DNA of 64,000 nucleotides. Source: Streptomyces polyasparticus (GTDB lineage: Bacteria; Actinomycetota; Actinomycetes; Streptomycetales; Streptomycetaceae). The notes below the pieces were generated by a model. The model was not told the origin of the DNA and did not search any database. It worked only from the letters and a program-made list of their open reading frames with translations. Each line of letters starts with the position of its first letter. The stretch's first letter is position 1. A program made the translations under genes and the position numbers. The stretch lies in the NCBI RefSeq assembly GCF_014493765.1, contig NZ_JACTVJ010000020.1:62001-126000 (forward strand). Reading direction: 5' to 3'. Shown piece after piece: positions 15,236-24,044 of this stretch.

Positions 15236-15859
15236 CTAGCTCTGGGAGTCTGCGGACTCGCCGCGCGGGAAGGAGACTTCGACGCGGCGGTTCTTCTTGC
15301 GGCCTTCCTCCGAGGAGTTGTCCGCGATCGGATAGTCCTCGCTGTAGCCGCGTACCTCGAAGGTGACGTCGGGGCCGAGCGAGCGGGACAGCTCGTTGTG
15401 CACGGCGTCGGCGCGCTTCTTCGAGAGCGTCTTGCCGTGCGCGTACGAGCCGAGGTTGTCCGTGAACCCGAAGACCCGCACCTTGGTGGCGCCCTGCGCC
15501 TTGATCTCGTCGGCGATGGCCTGGATACGGGCGCGGGCGTCGGGGTTGAGCTTGGCGCTGTCCTTGCCGAAGAGGACTTCGGCTTGGAGGGCGAACTTGA
15601 CGTCGGAGTTGGTGTCCTCGCGGCGCTCCTCGCCGCCGAGGTCCTCTACGACGGACTTGATGTCGAGGACGCGGGCGGGAGCGAGAGTCGCCCCGTCCTC
15701 CAGCTTCAAGTTCGGGGAGTTGGCGTCCACTTGGGGTGGTGGGCTCGTGGTCGTGGAGCCTGGTGGCTGACTGGGCTGTTCGTCAGCGTGGGCCGTGCCG
15801 AGGGTGAGCGTGAGTGTCGTCAGCAGGGCGGCTGCTGCGAGAGTGGCCGACTTTCGCAT
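15236..15859 (-). CDS. OmpA-family peptidoglycan-binding protein, end of Tad locus
   Basis: The 207-residue product has a Sec signal peptide (MRKSATLAAAALLTTLTLTL, cleavage near AHA) and a C-terminal OmpA-like domain. It shows LFGKDSAKLNPDARARIQAI, the RVFGFTDNLGSYAHG strand-loop and LSKKRADAVHNEL, which in OmpA domains bind the diaminopimelate of peptidoglycan. In a Gram-positive it is exported and wall-associated. It follows a lipoprotein gene by 3 bp and the TadG-like gene beyond that, so it probably helps anchor or pass the Flp pilus through the wall (inference). Confidence 0.88.
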   Translation of the reverse strand: MRKSATLAAAALLTTLTLTLGTAHADEQPSQPPGSTTTSPPPQVDANSPNLKLEDGATLAPARVLDIKSVVEDLGGEERREDTNSDVKFALQAEVLFGKDSAKLNPDARARIQAIADEIKAQGATKVRVFGFTDNLGSYAHGKTLSKKRADAVHNELSRSLGPDVTFEVRGYSEDYPIADNSSEEGRKKNRRVEVSFPRGESADSQS

Positions 15860-15862
15860 GGG

Positions 15863-16441
15863 TCACTCGCCCTCGGAGATCTCGATCGTGGCCGGAGGGG
15901 CGTCTGCGATCTGGAAGGCCACGGACGTAGCACTGTCAGGCGGGGACGGGAACTGAGCAAAGAAGGGCCGCTCCTCACCCGGGTCAAATCCGCCCTTGAA
16001 CTGCGTGCACAGACATCCCCCCTCAGTGTCCCGGAGGATGAAGTAGCGCTTCTTGCCACCCTCATCAACGAGAGTTGCACCGGCCATGGACGCGCCGTTG
16101 CCTTGCAGCTCCTTCTCATCGCCATTCCAGGCGATGGGGACGTAACGGTCGGATCCTCCATTGGTCACCTTGCCGCTAACGGTGAGGAATCCACCCTCCT
16201 CGCGGACGGCAGAAGTGATCGTGATCTTCATGCCCTTGCCGGCAGTGGTCTCAGCAAGGACCTTCTCCTCAGCTGGCGCTTGAGGCTTGTCCTTCGCCTT
16301 GTCACTGTCGTTACTCTTGGCCGGGCTGGATTCCGAAGACGGCTTGTCCTCGTTACCCCCGCCATCCCCACCGCAGGCTGCTACCCCGAGGACCAAGCCA
16401 CTCGTGATCGCCACTGCGGTCAGTGCCCTGCGGACCCTCAT
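15863..16441 (-). CDS. Lipoprotein of the Tad locus
   Basis: The 192-residue product has a lipoprotein signal (LVLGVAACGGDGGG, Cys at about residue 23), a Ser/Lys/Asp-rich linker and a beta-rich domain (GKGMKITITSAVREEGGFL, SGKVTNGGSDRYVPIAWNG) that looks like an immunoglobulin-like DUF4352-type fold. A Cys pair in GGCLCTQF may bind or crosslink. It is tightly spaced with the OmpA gene and follows the TadG-like gene, so it is likely part of the pilus envelope machinery. The exact role is unknown. Confidence 0.75.
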   Translation of the reverse strand: MRVRRALTAVAITSGLVLGVAACGGDGGGNEDKPSSESSPAKSNDSDKAKDKPQAPAEEKVLAETTAGKGMKITITSAVREEGGFLTVSGKVTNGGSDRYVPIAWNGDEKELQGNGASMAGATLVDEGGKKRYFILRDTEGGCLCTQFKGGFDPGEERPFFAQFPSPPDSATSVAFQIADAPPATIEISEGE

Positions 16442-16459
16442 GTGCGCTTCCTTCTCTCG

Positions 16460-17059
16460 TCATTCCGCCAGGTTGACTTCGTAAAGTTCCTTGGCCGTGG
16501 GGAGATCACCGACGTTGAACGTCTTGGGATCTATAACCCACAGGCCACTGCCGTCGCAGAAGAACTCGATGGTCTGTCCGGGAACGTTCGCGACCATGTG
16601 ACACCGGGGCTCGATCACCGCGGTGGCATTCGCCGTGGCCGTGGTCCCCTCTGTCCCAGGCACCAGGGAGTCGCCCACTGTGTAGTTCGTCTCGATTCGC
16701 GCTTCGTAGGCCAGGTTCCCGGCCACGAACTTCGGGTTGACGAACTGCAGGGTGGAATCGTTCTCCATGGCGAGTCGCTGGGCCGCCGGGATTCCGCTCG
16801 GCGGCGACGGAATCTTGCCCTCAAGAGGCAAGACCCAGGTTCCTGTTGGAAGACCAGCGATGAACTCCAGCCTTAACTCATCGCGAGCTTGCTGCGCGGC
16901 AGCGAGGGCGGCCGCATCCGCAGCGGACTGAGCTCCACTGCGGGCGACCGCCCCTTTGGCGAAGACGAAGAATACGAACGCGACAAAGAGCAGCATCCCT
17001 ACGAGCCATACGTAGAGGGGGATCGTCGACCCCTTGTCGTCACGCAAGCGAGTGGACAT
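16460..17059 (-). CDS. TadG-like pilus assembly protein
   Basis: The 199-residue product begins MSTRLRDDKGSTIPLYVWLV and has one N-terminal membrane helix followed by GAVARSGAQSAADAAALAAA, the hallmark of the TadG N-terminal region. The G/S junction resembles a prepilin site, but the +5 residue is Leu rather than Glu, so cleavage is doubtful. The C-terminal domain has two Cys (PRCHMV, FFCDGSGLW). Its ATG overlaps the stop of the pilin gene by one base (TAATG), so it is translationally coupled to it. It lacks the vWA domain of full-length TadG. Confidence 0.8.
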   Translation of the reverse strand: MSTRLRDDKGSTIPLYVWLVGMLLFVAFVFFVFAKGAVARSGAQSAADAAALAAAQQARDELRLEFIAGLPTGTWVLPLEGKIPSPPSGIPAAQRLAMENDSTLQFVNPKFVAGNLAYEARIETNYTVGDSLVPGTEGTTATANATAVIEPRCHMVANVPGQTIEFFCDGSGLWVIDPKTFNVGDLPTAKELYEVNLAE

Positions 17060-17262
17060 TAGCCGCCGGTGATCTCGTTGACCGCCTCGTCGATGGCGTT
17101 CGAGATCGTGTCGTCGAGCCCCAGCCCCATCACCGCAGCCACGATCGCCGCGATCAGAACGAGCAGGCCCGCGTACTCCACGAAGCCCGCGCCCTCGTCC
17201 CTCTGCTCGCCCTTGATGCGCTCGATGACTCGGGTCTGCCACTTGACGTAGAGCTTCGACAT
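17059..17262 (-). CDS. flp: Flp-family type IVb pilin
   Basis: The 67-residue pilin has a 24-residue leader ending RDEG and then AGFVEYAGLLVLIAAIVAAV. Gly24 is -1 and Glu29 is +5, the expected prepilin-peptidase signature; the EY pair is typical of Flp pilins. The mature pilin is about 43 residues. A GGAGGGG ribosome binding site precedes the ATG at 17262. It follows the HK/RR pair by a 216-bp gap, so it may have its own promoter for high expression. Confidence 0.92.
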   Translation of the reverse strand: MSKLYVKWQTRVIERIKGEQRDEGAGFVEYAGLLVLIAAIVAAVMGLGLDDTISNAIDEAVNEITGG

Positions 17263-17478
17263 AACGTTCCCCTCCAGCTCCGGCCGACCGCGTGCCGGCC
17301 GACTCACACTTCTCGTCTGCGTCGGGAGCGGAACCGGCTTCCTCCTGGCCGGTGCCGTTCTCGGCGACATGGGAAACGTACGGGGGAACAGGGGTCCCGC
17401 CGCAGGGCCCGTGGGCCCAACTCCGGGCCCAAAGGCCGAGTTGGGTCCCCAGGGTCTTCGTCCTCGCCGGGTGTGCGG

Positions 17479-18669
17479 TCATGTGCCGCCCACCCCCCTG
17501 CCGCGCGCCGTGCCCAGCCACACCGCGATCGCTTCGCTCCTGCTCGCGCTGTGCAGCTTTGCGAAGATGCGGTTGATGTGGTTCTTGACCGTCTTCTCGC
17601 TGATGAAGCAGGTGGCGGCTATCTGCTGGTTGCTCATGCCGGACGCGATGAGATCCATGACCTCCACCTCCCTCGCGCTCAGGCCGAAGTCCGGGCGCTG
17701 GCGACGGACTTGAGGTGCTCCGTGGAGCCCGGGCGGGCCCTGCGGAGCGACAGGGTTCGACTGTGGCATGGACGATTGCATTTGCGAAAGACTTTGCTGT
17801 GCGAAGGGCGGTTCCGAGACAGGTGGTCCCGGATCGGCCGGATGGGAGCCGTGTGCAGACACGGGGGGCGGCGAAGGTTGGACGGGTATCCCGGGGACTT
17901 TGCTCGTTCCGGTGAAGGGGACTCCGGTCTCGTAGACCCGGCCCAGGCCGTCGGGCAGGGCGCCGCCTCCCGTACGGGGACCGACGCCCTGTCCTCGGAC
18001 ATGCGCGAGCAGGGCGTCCTGCGCCGAGGCCGTGAAGTGGGCGCGGCCCGCCTTGATGTCCCGTACGGCTTCGGCGAGTTGGTCGGCGGTGAACTCGCCG
18101 TGCACCAGATAGCCGCCCGCGCCCAGGCGCAGGGCCTCCTGGACGATCGCGGACTCGCGGCTGTACGTCAGCATCAGGACCGGGGCGACCTTGACCAGGA
18201 AGGGGAGGGCGGAGATGCCGTCCACTCCCGGCATACGGACGTCGAGCAGGACCACGTCGGGGCGGTGCTGCTGTGCGGCGGCGAGTGCCTGGCGGCCGTC
18301 GGCCGCCTCCGCGACCACCTGGAGGTCCTCGCGGCCGCCGAGGAGTGCCGTGAGTCCGGCCCGTACGACGGGGTTGTCGTCCGCGACGACGACGCGCAGC
18401 GCGGTCGCGACGGGACGCGAGGGCGGGCCGAAGGGGTCCTCCGGCGGCAGCGGCACCTGCGGCGGGGTGTGCTCGGAGCGGGGGGCCGAGGTGTGCGAGG
18501 ACGTGTGGGTGGAGACGTGGTGCGAGGCCGTCGCGGGGGCGGCGGGGGCGGGTGCGGGGTCGTAGCCGCTGTAGGGGCGGGCGCCGGTGGGTCCGGCGCC
18601 CGTGGCCGGGGCGGGGGGAATCGGCGTGCCCGGGGGTGTGTGTCCGGTGGACGGCGCTGCTTCCGGCAT
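17479..18669 (-). CDS. LuxR-type response regulator within the Tad locus
   Basis: The 396-residue product has a Pro/Ala/His-rich N-terminus of about 88 residues, a receiver domain (LRVVVADDNPVVRAGLTALL, phosphoacceptor Asp in VVLLDVRMPG), a long Pro/Ser/Gln-rich linker, and a NarL-type HTH (LSAREVEVMDLIASGMSNQQ, then SEKTVKNHINRIFAKL). The low-complexity head and linker are unusual for NarL regulators of about 220 residues. It lies 13 bp after the cognate kinase gene and upstream of the pilin genes, so it probably controls pilus expression. Confidence 0.88.
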   Translation of the reverse strand: MPEAAPSTGHTPPGTPIPPAPATGAGPTGARPYSGYDPAPAPAAPATASHHVSTHTSSHTSAPRSEHTPPQVPLPPEDPFGPPSRPVATALRVVVADDNPVVRAGLTALLGGREDLQVVAEAADGRQALAAAQQHRPDVVLLDVRMPGVDGISALPFLVKVAPVLMLTYSRESAIVQEALRLGAGGYLVHGEFTADQLAEAVRDIKAGRAHFTASAQDALLAHVRGQGVGPRTGGGALPDGLGRVYETGVPFTGTSKVPGIPVQPSPPPVSAHGSHPADPGPPVSEPPFAQQSLSQMQSSMPQSNPVAPQGPPGLHGAPQVRRQRPDFGLSAREVEVMDLIASGMSNQQIAATCFISEKTVKNHINRIFAKLHSASRSEAIAVWLGTARGRGVGGT

Positions 18670-18682
18670 GAGCGGCCTCCTC

Positions 18683-20176
18683 TCAAGGGGTGGTGGGGGT
18701 CGGGGTGGGGGTGTGCGGGGTGAGGGCGCCGAGCGGGATGTCCAGGCGGACCTCCGTACCGGTACGTGCGGTGCCGCGGCCGATCCGGATGCGGGCGCCG
18801 ATGGAGGCGGCGCGTTCGACCATGCCGACGAGGCCGAAGTGGCCGGCCTTGCGGAGCTCGTCGAGATCGGTGCCCGGGGGCAGGCCCTTGCCGTTGTCCT
18901 GGACGGACAGGCGCAGGAGTTCGTGGGCGATGACGCCGTACTCGACGGTGACGTGGCTTGCCGCGGCGTGGCGGTGGGCGTTCTCCAGGGCCTCGCTCGC
19001 GATGGTGAGGAGCTGGCGGGCCACCGCGTGGGGCAGGCGCGGGGCCGGGGAGTCCTTGGTGGTCAGGTCGGTGTGGACACCGGTGCGGGTGGTGAAGTCG
19101 GCGGCGCGGGCGCGGAGTTCGTCGGCGGCGTCCACGCCGGGCCCGCCTTCCGGTCCGGCTCCCGGTGCGGCTGCGGGTCCTGTGCCGTAATCCGTCTTGC
19201 GGCGCAGGTCGGAGAGGATCTCGCGGGACTCGGCGGCGGCGCGGCGGGCGCTGCGCGCCACGATGCCGGCCTGGTGGCGGACGGTGAGGGGGTCCATGCG
19301 GTCGGCGCCGGCCGCGAGGGCGTCGGCGGACATCGCCACGCCGTGCAGGGTCTTCGCCACGGAGTCGTGCATCTCGCGGGCGAGGCGGGCGCGTTCGTGT
19401 TCCACGGCCTCGGTGACGGCGAGGCGGGACGTGGCCTCGCTCAGGGCCTGGGTGGCGGCGCCGAAGCGGAACATCAGATTGCGCAGGGTGACGCCGATGA
19501 TGCCCGCGGCCACGCAGAAGCCGCTGATCAGGGTGGTGCTCGCCGGGTTCTCCATACGGTCGGCCCAGGCGGAGTAGGCGGCGGCGAGGAGCAGGATCTG
19601 GCTTGCGGTGTAGATGCCGGCGCCGCGCCAGCCGTAGAGGAGGCCGCCGAGGAGGGGGGTGCAGACGGTGGCGTAGCCGAGCGGGGAGTCCGGGGACGCG
19701 GTGAGGAGGAGGACCGCGCCGAAGATCATGTCGATGGCCATGAGCCACTTGTGCTTGAGGACGAGGGGGCCGAGGGTCTCCCAGTCGCGGAGCATGGCGT
19801 AGGAGCCCATGAGGCTGAAGACGACTGCTGATCCGATGAGGATCTCGCCGAAGTTGCCTTCTGCTCTGGCGAGGGCGAAGGGGGCGCCCAGGGTGATCAT
19901 GGCCAGGCGGAAGCCGAAGACTTGGCGGCAGAGGGCCTGGAGGGCGTTCAGCTGGATGGGGAGGCTGGGGGCGGGTTCGTCTTCGGCGAAGGCGCTTTGG
20001 GGTGGGGCTTGCTGTGGGCCGCTTTGCAGCAGGGCCGGCGCAGGGGTTCTTGTCCTTGCGGGACGGAAGCCGCTCAGGGCTGCGCCCGGCTTTTCGGCTC
20101 CGGTCGACTGGGCTTCGGCTGCGGCCCGTTGTGCCTGCTGTGCCTGGTTGCGGAAGCTCATCGTCTGGCGGTCCAC
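18683..20176 (-). CDS. Sensor histidine kinase (NarL-partner, HisKA_3 type)
   Basis: The 497-residue product has a low-complexity N-terminus, six or so membrane helices (residues about 80-240), then the HisKA_3 dimerisation motif ERARLAREMHDSVAKTLHG with the phosphorylated His. The ATPase part has an N-box (ASEALENAHRHA) and a G-box (VQDNGKGLPPG). No extracytoplasmic sensor domain is evident, so it may sense a membrane signal. The start is a GTG at 20176; an ATG five codons later is possible. It pairs with the downstream response regulator and sits inside the Tad operon. Confidence 0.88.
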   Translation of the reverse strand: MDRQTMSFRNQAQQAQRAAAEAQSTGAEKPGAALSGFRPARTRTPAPALLQSGPQQAPPQSAFAEDEPAPSLPIQLNALQALCRQVFGFRLAMITLGAPFALARAEGNFGEILIGSAVVFSLMGSYAMLRDWETLGPLVLKHKWLMAIDMIFGAVLLLTASPDSPLGYATVCTPLLGGLLYGWRGAGIYTASQILLLAAAYSAWADRMENPASTTLISGFCVAAGIIGVTLRNLMFRFGAATQALSEATSRLAVTEAVEHERARLAREMHDSVAKTLHGVAMSADALAAGADRMDPLTVRHQAGIVARSARRAAAESREILSDLRRKTDYGTGPAAAPGAGPEGGPGVDAADELRARAADFTTRTGVHTDLTTKDSPAPRLPHAVARQLLTIASEALENAHRHAAASHVTVEYGVIAHELLRLSVQDNGKGLPPGTDLDELRKAGHFGLVGMVERAASIGARIRIGRGTARTGTEVRLDIPLGALTPHTPTPTPTTP

Positions 20177-20202
20177 TGTGGCTCGCCTCCCTCTTCTTCT
20201 CC

Positions 20203-20306
20203 CCGCCCCGCCCTTTCACCGTTTCCCGGGGCTTCGCCCCGGACCCCGGCATCCGAACTTCGTTCGGATCTGCTCAAACGCCGCAGGGGCTGGATGTGCC
20301 GCAAAG
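20203..20306. repeat. Dispersed palindromic intergenic element, copy 3 (short)
   Basis: A shortened copy with a CCCCGCCCCGCCC arm, a GGGGCTTCGCCCC hairpin and the GATCCGAACGAAGTTCGGAT-type palindrome lies between tadC and the histidine kinase gene, within the Tad operon. Confidence 0.75.
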
Positions 20307-20360
20307 GCTGGATGTGCTGCAGAGGCCGGATGTGCCGCAGAGGCTGGATGTGCCGCGCGG
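20289..20360. repeat. Four 18-bp tandem repeats after tadC
   Basis: Four units close to GCTGGATGTGCCGCAGAG run head to tail at the edge of the dispersed element, just beyond the tadC stop. In the minus frame overlapping the tadC stop (ATGA) they would encode HIQPLR repeats, but I regard that as a by-product. Confidence 0.85.
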
Positions 20361-20366
20361 GCTTCA

Positions 20367-21257
20367 TCAGCCCCCCAGGATGGAGCCGAAGTCGGTGTCC
20401 GAGCCGAGGAACATGCCGCAGACGATCAGGATCAGGGTGGCCGGGACCATGAAGACCAAGGTGACCATCGTGGTCTTCGGGATGGTCTTGGCTGCTCGGC
20501 GGCGGGCGTTCTGGGCGTCTGTGCGGCGCATGTCGTTGGCTATTTGGATGAGCGTGTCCGCGATGGGGGCGCCGAGTTCCTCGCCCTGTTGGAGGGCCGT
20601 GACGAACTGGGAGACCTGTTCGGAGGCGTTGCGGCGGCGGAGTTGTTCGAAGGCATCTCTGCGGCTTACGCCCATGTCCATCTGGCGCAGGGTGATGCGG
20701 AGTTCGTCGGACCAGGGGCCCTCGTAGCGTTCTGCTACGCGGTCCAGGGCCTGGCGGAAGCCCAGGCCCGCCGAGACGACGACCGCGAGGACGTCGAGGA
20801 AGTCGGGGAGTGTGCGCTCGATCTGTTCCTTGCGTTCGCGGATTGCCTGCCAGATCAGCGCGTCTGCCGCGAAGAGACCGAAGGCCAGGGCGAGGAGGCC
20901 GAAGACGGGGACGCCGTTGGCGAAGAGGGAGAGGGCGCAGACCGCGCCGAAGAGGCCGTAGACCGCGCGGCGGGCCGCATAGCGGTCGATGGTCAGACCG
21001 CCGGGGTTGCCCGCCATGTCGATCTTCCGGCGCTTGGCGTCCACCGCTTTCGGGCCCATGAGGCGGAGCACCGTGGGCGCGAACCGTATGCCCAGGCGGT
21101 CGATCGCGGAGTCCGTGGCCGAGACGCGGGAGGCGCCGGACTCCAGGGCCACGGCGAGGTCGCCCGGCAGTTTCGCGTCGGCGCGGTACATCCGTACGCC
21201 CGTGAAGATCCCCGCTACGGAGAGCGCGAGGAGGGCGGCAAGTCCGAGTCCCAGCAT
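20367..21257 (-). CDS. tadC: TadC-like inner-membrane platform protein
   Basis: The 296-residue product has the type II/IV secretion F (T2SSF) domain: LPDFLDVLAVVVSAGLGFRQ, then QMDMGVSRRDAFEQLRRR and LGAPIADTLIQIANDMR, followed by paired membrane helices (MVTLVFMVPATLILIVCGMF). TadB and TadC form the platform that couples the TadA ATPase to pilin polymerisation. Gene order tadA-tadB-tadC is canonical. Length is normal. Confidence 0.9.
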   Translation of the reverse strand: MLGLGLAALLALSVAGIFTGVRMYRADAKLPGDLAVALESGASRVSATDSAIDRLGIRFAPTVLRLMGPKAVDAKRRKIDMAGNPGGLTIDRYAARRAVYGLFGAVCALSLFANGVPVFGLLALAFGLFAADALIWQAIRERKEQIERTLPDFLDVLAVVVSAGLGFRQALDRVAERYEGPWSDELRITLRQMDMGVSRRDAFEQLRRRNASEQVSQFVTALQQGEELGAPIADTLIQIANDMRRTDAQNARRRAAKTIPKTTMVTLVFMVPATLILIVCGMFLGSDTDFGSILGG

Positions 21258-21292
21258 GGCAGTTCAGGTCCTCCTCGAAAGCGTGGCCGGCA

Positions 21293-22228
21293 TCAGACGT
21301 CGATCTTGCCCAGGCGGCGGATGACGACGAAGCCGACGGCGTACAGGCCGAGCGAGATGAGGATCAGGACCTGGCCGAGGGGCGAGCCGGTGACTTTGGC
21401 GAGTGCGCCGTCGTTCATGGCGTTCAGCATCAGCATCGCGCCGACGCCGAGGCAGGGGATGGTGAAGGCGGTGGCGTTGACCTCGGAGAGCATGGTCCGC
21501 ACCTCGCGGCGGGTCTCCTTGCGCTCCTCCAGGGTCTCGGTGAGGTTGCGCAGCGAACCGACGATGGTGCCGCCCGCCCGGTTCGACAGGATCAGCGTGG
21601 TGACGAGGACGATCAGCTCGCGGGACGGCAGACGTTCGGCGAGCTCGCCGAGGGCGTCGTCGATGCTGCGGCCGACGGCCAGTTGATTGGAGACGACGGT
21701 CAGTTCCTCGCCTGCGGGGGCTTCGAGTTCGTCGGCTGCCATCGCGAGGCTCGTACGGAGGGCGAGGCCCGCGCTCGTGCCGTTGGCCAACAGGCGAGCC
21801 AGGTCCGGGAGTTGGTTGATGAAGGCCTCGATGCGCTTCTGGCGCTGCCAGTTGAGAAAGGTGTTCGCGGACCAGACGCCGACGAGGCCGGCGATCGGGC
21901 CGAAGAACGGGGCGAGGAGCGAGGTCGCGATCAGCCAGAGCGCGGCGACGGTGATGAGGATGTAGACGAAGAACTCGCCGGGGGTCACGTCGAGGCCGGT
22001 CGCGGAGAGCTTCAGCTGGATACGGCGGCCCAGCTGCGTGCGGCGCAGGCGCTGGTCCACACCGGTGAAACGGCGCCGGCGGCCGACGGTGTGGTGGCCG
22101 GTCTGGGCGAGGCGCTCGACCAGGGCCTGGCGCTGGGCCTTGCCGGAGGCGTACGTGTGCAGGCCCGCGGTGGCGAGGGTGCCGCAGAGGAGGGTGGAGC
22201 CCAGGGCCAGGAGGACAGGGCTGTTCAT
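21293..22228 (-). CDS. tadB: TadB-like inner-membrane platform protein
   Basis: The 311-residue product has N-terminal membrane helices, then the T2SSF domain (FINQLPDLARLLANGTSAGL, ELTVVSNQLAVGRSIDDALG, LILSNRAGGTIVGSLRNL) and two C-terminal helices. It partners TadC. It follows tadA by a 79-bp gap and precedes tadC by 35 bp. Confidence 0.9.
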   Translation of the reverse strand: MNSPVLLALGSTLLCGTLATAGLHTYASGKAQRQALVERLAQTGHHTVGRRRRFTGVDQRLRRTQLGRRIQLKLSATGLDVTPGEFFVYILITVAALWLIATSLLAPFFGPIAGLVGVWSANTFLNWQRQKRIEAFINQLPDLARLLANGTSAGLALRTSLAMAADELEAPAGEELTVVSNQLAVGRSIDDALGELAERLPSRELIVLVTTLILSNRAGGTIVGSLRNLTETLEERKETRREVRTMLSEVNATAFTIPCLGVGAMLMLNAMNDGALAKVTGSPLGQVLILISLGLYAVGFVVIRRLGKIDV

Positions 22229-22307
22229 CGGCGGGGGGCCTCCGCTCCGGTCCGGGGTCTCAACGGCCGTCGGCTGCCTGTGTGGTCTGTGTGCTCTGTG
22301 TGGTCCA

Positions 22308-23648
22308 TCAGCCGGTCGCCTCTCTCGTCATCAGCTCGCTTTGGCCGTCCGAGACGCCGAAGGCCGCGGGGATCGGCTCGCTGGCGAGGTAGAGGCGTTC
22401 GGCGATACGGCGGGGCAGCGGGAGGTGCTCGTACAGGCCGTGGACCACGCGGTCGGCGCCCATGGGGCGGGCGGCGAACCGGCTCACCGTGGTGATCTTG
22501 AACTGTTCGCGGCCGTGCGAGACGAGCAGCGAGATCTCGGTGATCTTGCGGGAGCCGTCGGCGAAGCGGGTGAGCTGGACGACCACGTCCACGGCCGAGT
22601 TGATCTGGTCCTTGAGCGCCTCGAAGGGGATGTCCACGGAGGACATGGAGCCCAGGGTCTGCAGACGCATCAGGGCGTCCTCGGCGCTGTTGGCGTGCAC
22701 CGTGGCGAGGGAGCCGTCGTGTCCGGTGGACATCGCCTGGAGCATGTCGAGCGTCTCGCCGCCGCGGACCTCACCGACGATGATGCGGTCGGGGCGCATA
22801 CGGAGGCTGTTGCGGACCAGGTCTCGGATGGTGATCTGGCCCTTGCCCTCGACGTTGGGAGGTCTCGATTCGAGGGAGATCACGTGGGCCTGCTGGAGTC
22901 TCAGCTCCGCGGAGTCCTCGATGGTGATGATGCGTTCGTGGTCGGGGATCAGGGCGGAGAGCGCGTTGAGGAGCGTGGTCTTTCCGGTGCCCGTACCGCC
23001 GGAGACGATCACGTTGAAGCGGGCCCGGACGAAGCTGCTGAGCAGCATGAGCATGTGTTCGTCGAGTGAGCCCATGCGGATCAGCTCGTTGAGCTTGTAG
23101 GCGCGGGGGAAGCGGCGGATCGTGAGGGTGGCGCCGGTGAGGCTGAGGGGCGGGATGATCACGTTGACGCGCTCGCCGCTCGGGAGGCGGGCGTCGACCA
23201 TCGGGGTCGACTCGTCGACCCTTCTGTTCACGGTCGAGACGATGCGCTCGATGGTCTGCATGAGCTGCTCGTTGGACGCGAAGCGGATGGGGAGCTGCTC
23301 CACGCGGCCGGCCCGCTCGACGAAGATGGCGTCGGGGCCGTTGACCATGATCTCGGTGATGCTGGCGTCTTCGAGGAGCGGCTCGAGTACGCCCAGGCCG
23401 AGGGCCTCGTCGACGACCCGGCGTATGAGCTGCGCTCGTTGGGTCGTGGAGAGGACGGGGCCCTCGCGGCTGATGATGTGGCCCAGGACGCGTTCGAGTC
23501 TGGCCCTGCGTTCGCCCGCGGCGAGGCTGGACATCTCGGCGAGGTCGATCTCCTCAAGGAGTTTGCCGCGGTAGACGGCCACGGTGTGGTCGTCTTCGCG
23601 GCCGGCGCCGTGCTCCTCCGGAGTGGCTATGCGGGCTCTGAGGCTCAT
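22308..23648 (-). CDS. tadA: TadA/CpaF pilus assembly ATPase
   Basis: The 446-residue product is a CpaF-type secretion ATPase. Visible motifs are ITEIMVNGPDAIFVE at the N-terminal domain, Walker A SGGTGTGKTTLLNAL, an Asp box (RIITIEDSAELRL), Walker B RIIVGEVRGGETLDML and the His-box region (TGHDGSLATVHANSAEDAL). It hexamerises on the cytoplasmic face and powers Flp pilus extension. Length and motif spacing are normal, so it should be active. Confidence 0.94.
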   Translation of the reverse strand: MSLRARIATPEEHGAGREDDHTVAVYRGKLLEEIDLAEMSSLAAGERRARLERVLGHIISREGPVLSTTQRAQLIRRVVDEALGLGVLEPLLEDASITEIMVNGPDAIFVERAGRVEQLPIRFASNEQLMQTIERIVSTVNRRVDESTPMVDARLPSGERVNVIIPPLSLTGATLTIRRFPRAYKLNELIRMGSLDEHMLMLLSSFVRARFNVIVSGGTGTGKTTLLNALSALIPDHERIITIEDSAELRLQQAHVISLESRPPNVEGKGQITIRDLVRNSLRMRPDRIIVGEVRGGETLDMLQAMSTGHDGSLATVHANSAEDALMRLQTLGSMSSVDIPFEALKDQINSAVDVVVQLTRFADGSRKITEISLLVSHGREQFKITTVSRFAARPMGADRVVHGLYEHLPLPRRIAERLYLASEPIPAAFGVSDGQSELMTREATG

Positions 23649-23660
23649 GGGTTCTGCTCC

Positions 23661-24044
23661 TCAGTCGTCCATGGGCATGGTGACTTCTCGGGTGGCTGTC
23701 CAGCCCATGTCCACGAACGGGATCAGTTCGGGGATGTCGACGGTGACGGTCGCTGTGACGGTGTCGGCGCCGGCGGGGGCGGTGATGGCTGCGGTGTCCG
23801 CGAGCCAGGTGCTCATGGCCGCGCGGCCCGCCGCGCCTGCGTTCTCCTCCAAGGAGGCGGCTCTGGCGGCGGCTCTGGCGCCGGAGCCGGCTTGGCTGAA
23901 GCTGTAGCCGACGAGGCCCAGTTGGATGCAGGCCAGGCCGACGAGGATCAGTGTGGGCAGGAAGCCGGTGAACTCCAGGATGGCCGCGCCCCGGTCGTCC
24001 TTGAGTGCGGGTGCGAGGCGCCTGCGGCGGGCTCTCTCCCCCAC
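23661..24044 (-). CDS. TadE-like pseudopilin with a start codon inside a dispersed repeat
   Basis: The 127-residue product reads GERARRRRLAPALKDDRGAA, then ILEFTGFLPTLILVGLACIQ, a TadE-type pseudopilin with G19/A20 junction and Glu24 at +5. The remaining C-terminus is beta-rich (VTATVTVDIPELIPFV). The only plausible in-frame start is a GTG at 24044, which lies in the CCCACCCC arm of dispersed element copy 4, so the native 5' end may have been replaced. No clear ribosome binding site is seen, and translation could depend on coupling from upstream. It lies 12 bp before tadA. Confidence 0.75.
   Translation of the reverse strand: MGERARRRRLAPALKDDRGAAILEFTGFLPTLILVGLACIQLGLVGYSFSQAGSGARAAARAASLEENAGAAGRAAMSTWLADTAAITAPAGADTVTATVTVDIPELIPFVDMGWTATREVTMPMDD

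Noticed and set aside
20158-20367. 69-codon minus-strand frame with HIQPLR repeats, its ATG overlapping the tadC stop
   Set aside because: It is made of the 18-bp array and dispersed repeat copy 3; the same repeat gives similar peptide text at other loci, so the coupling-like overlap is probably chance.
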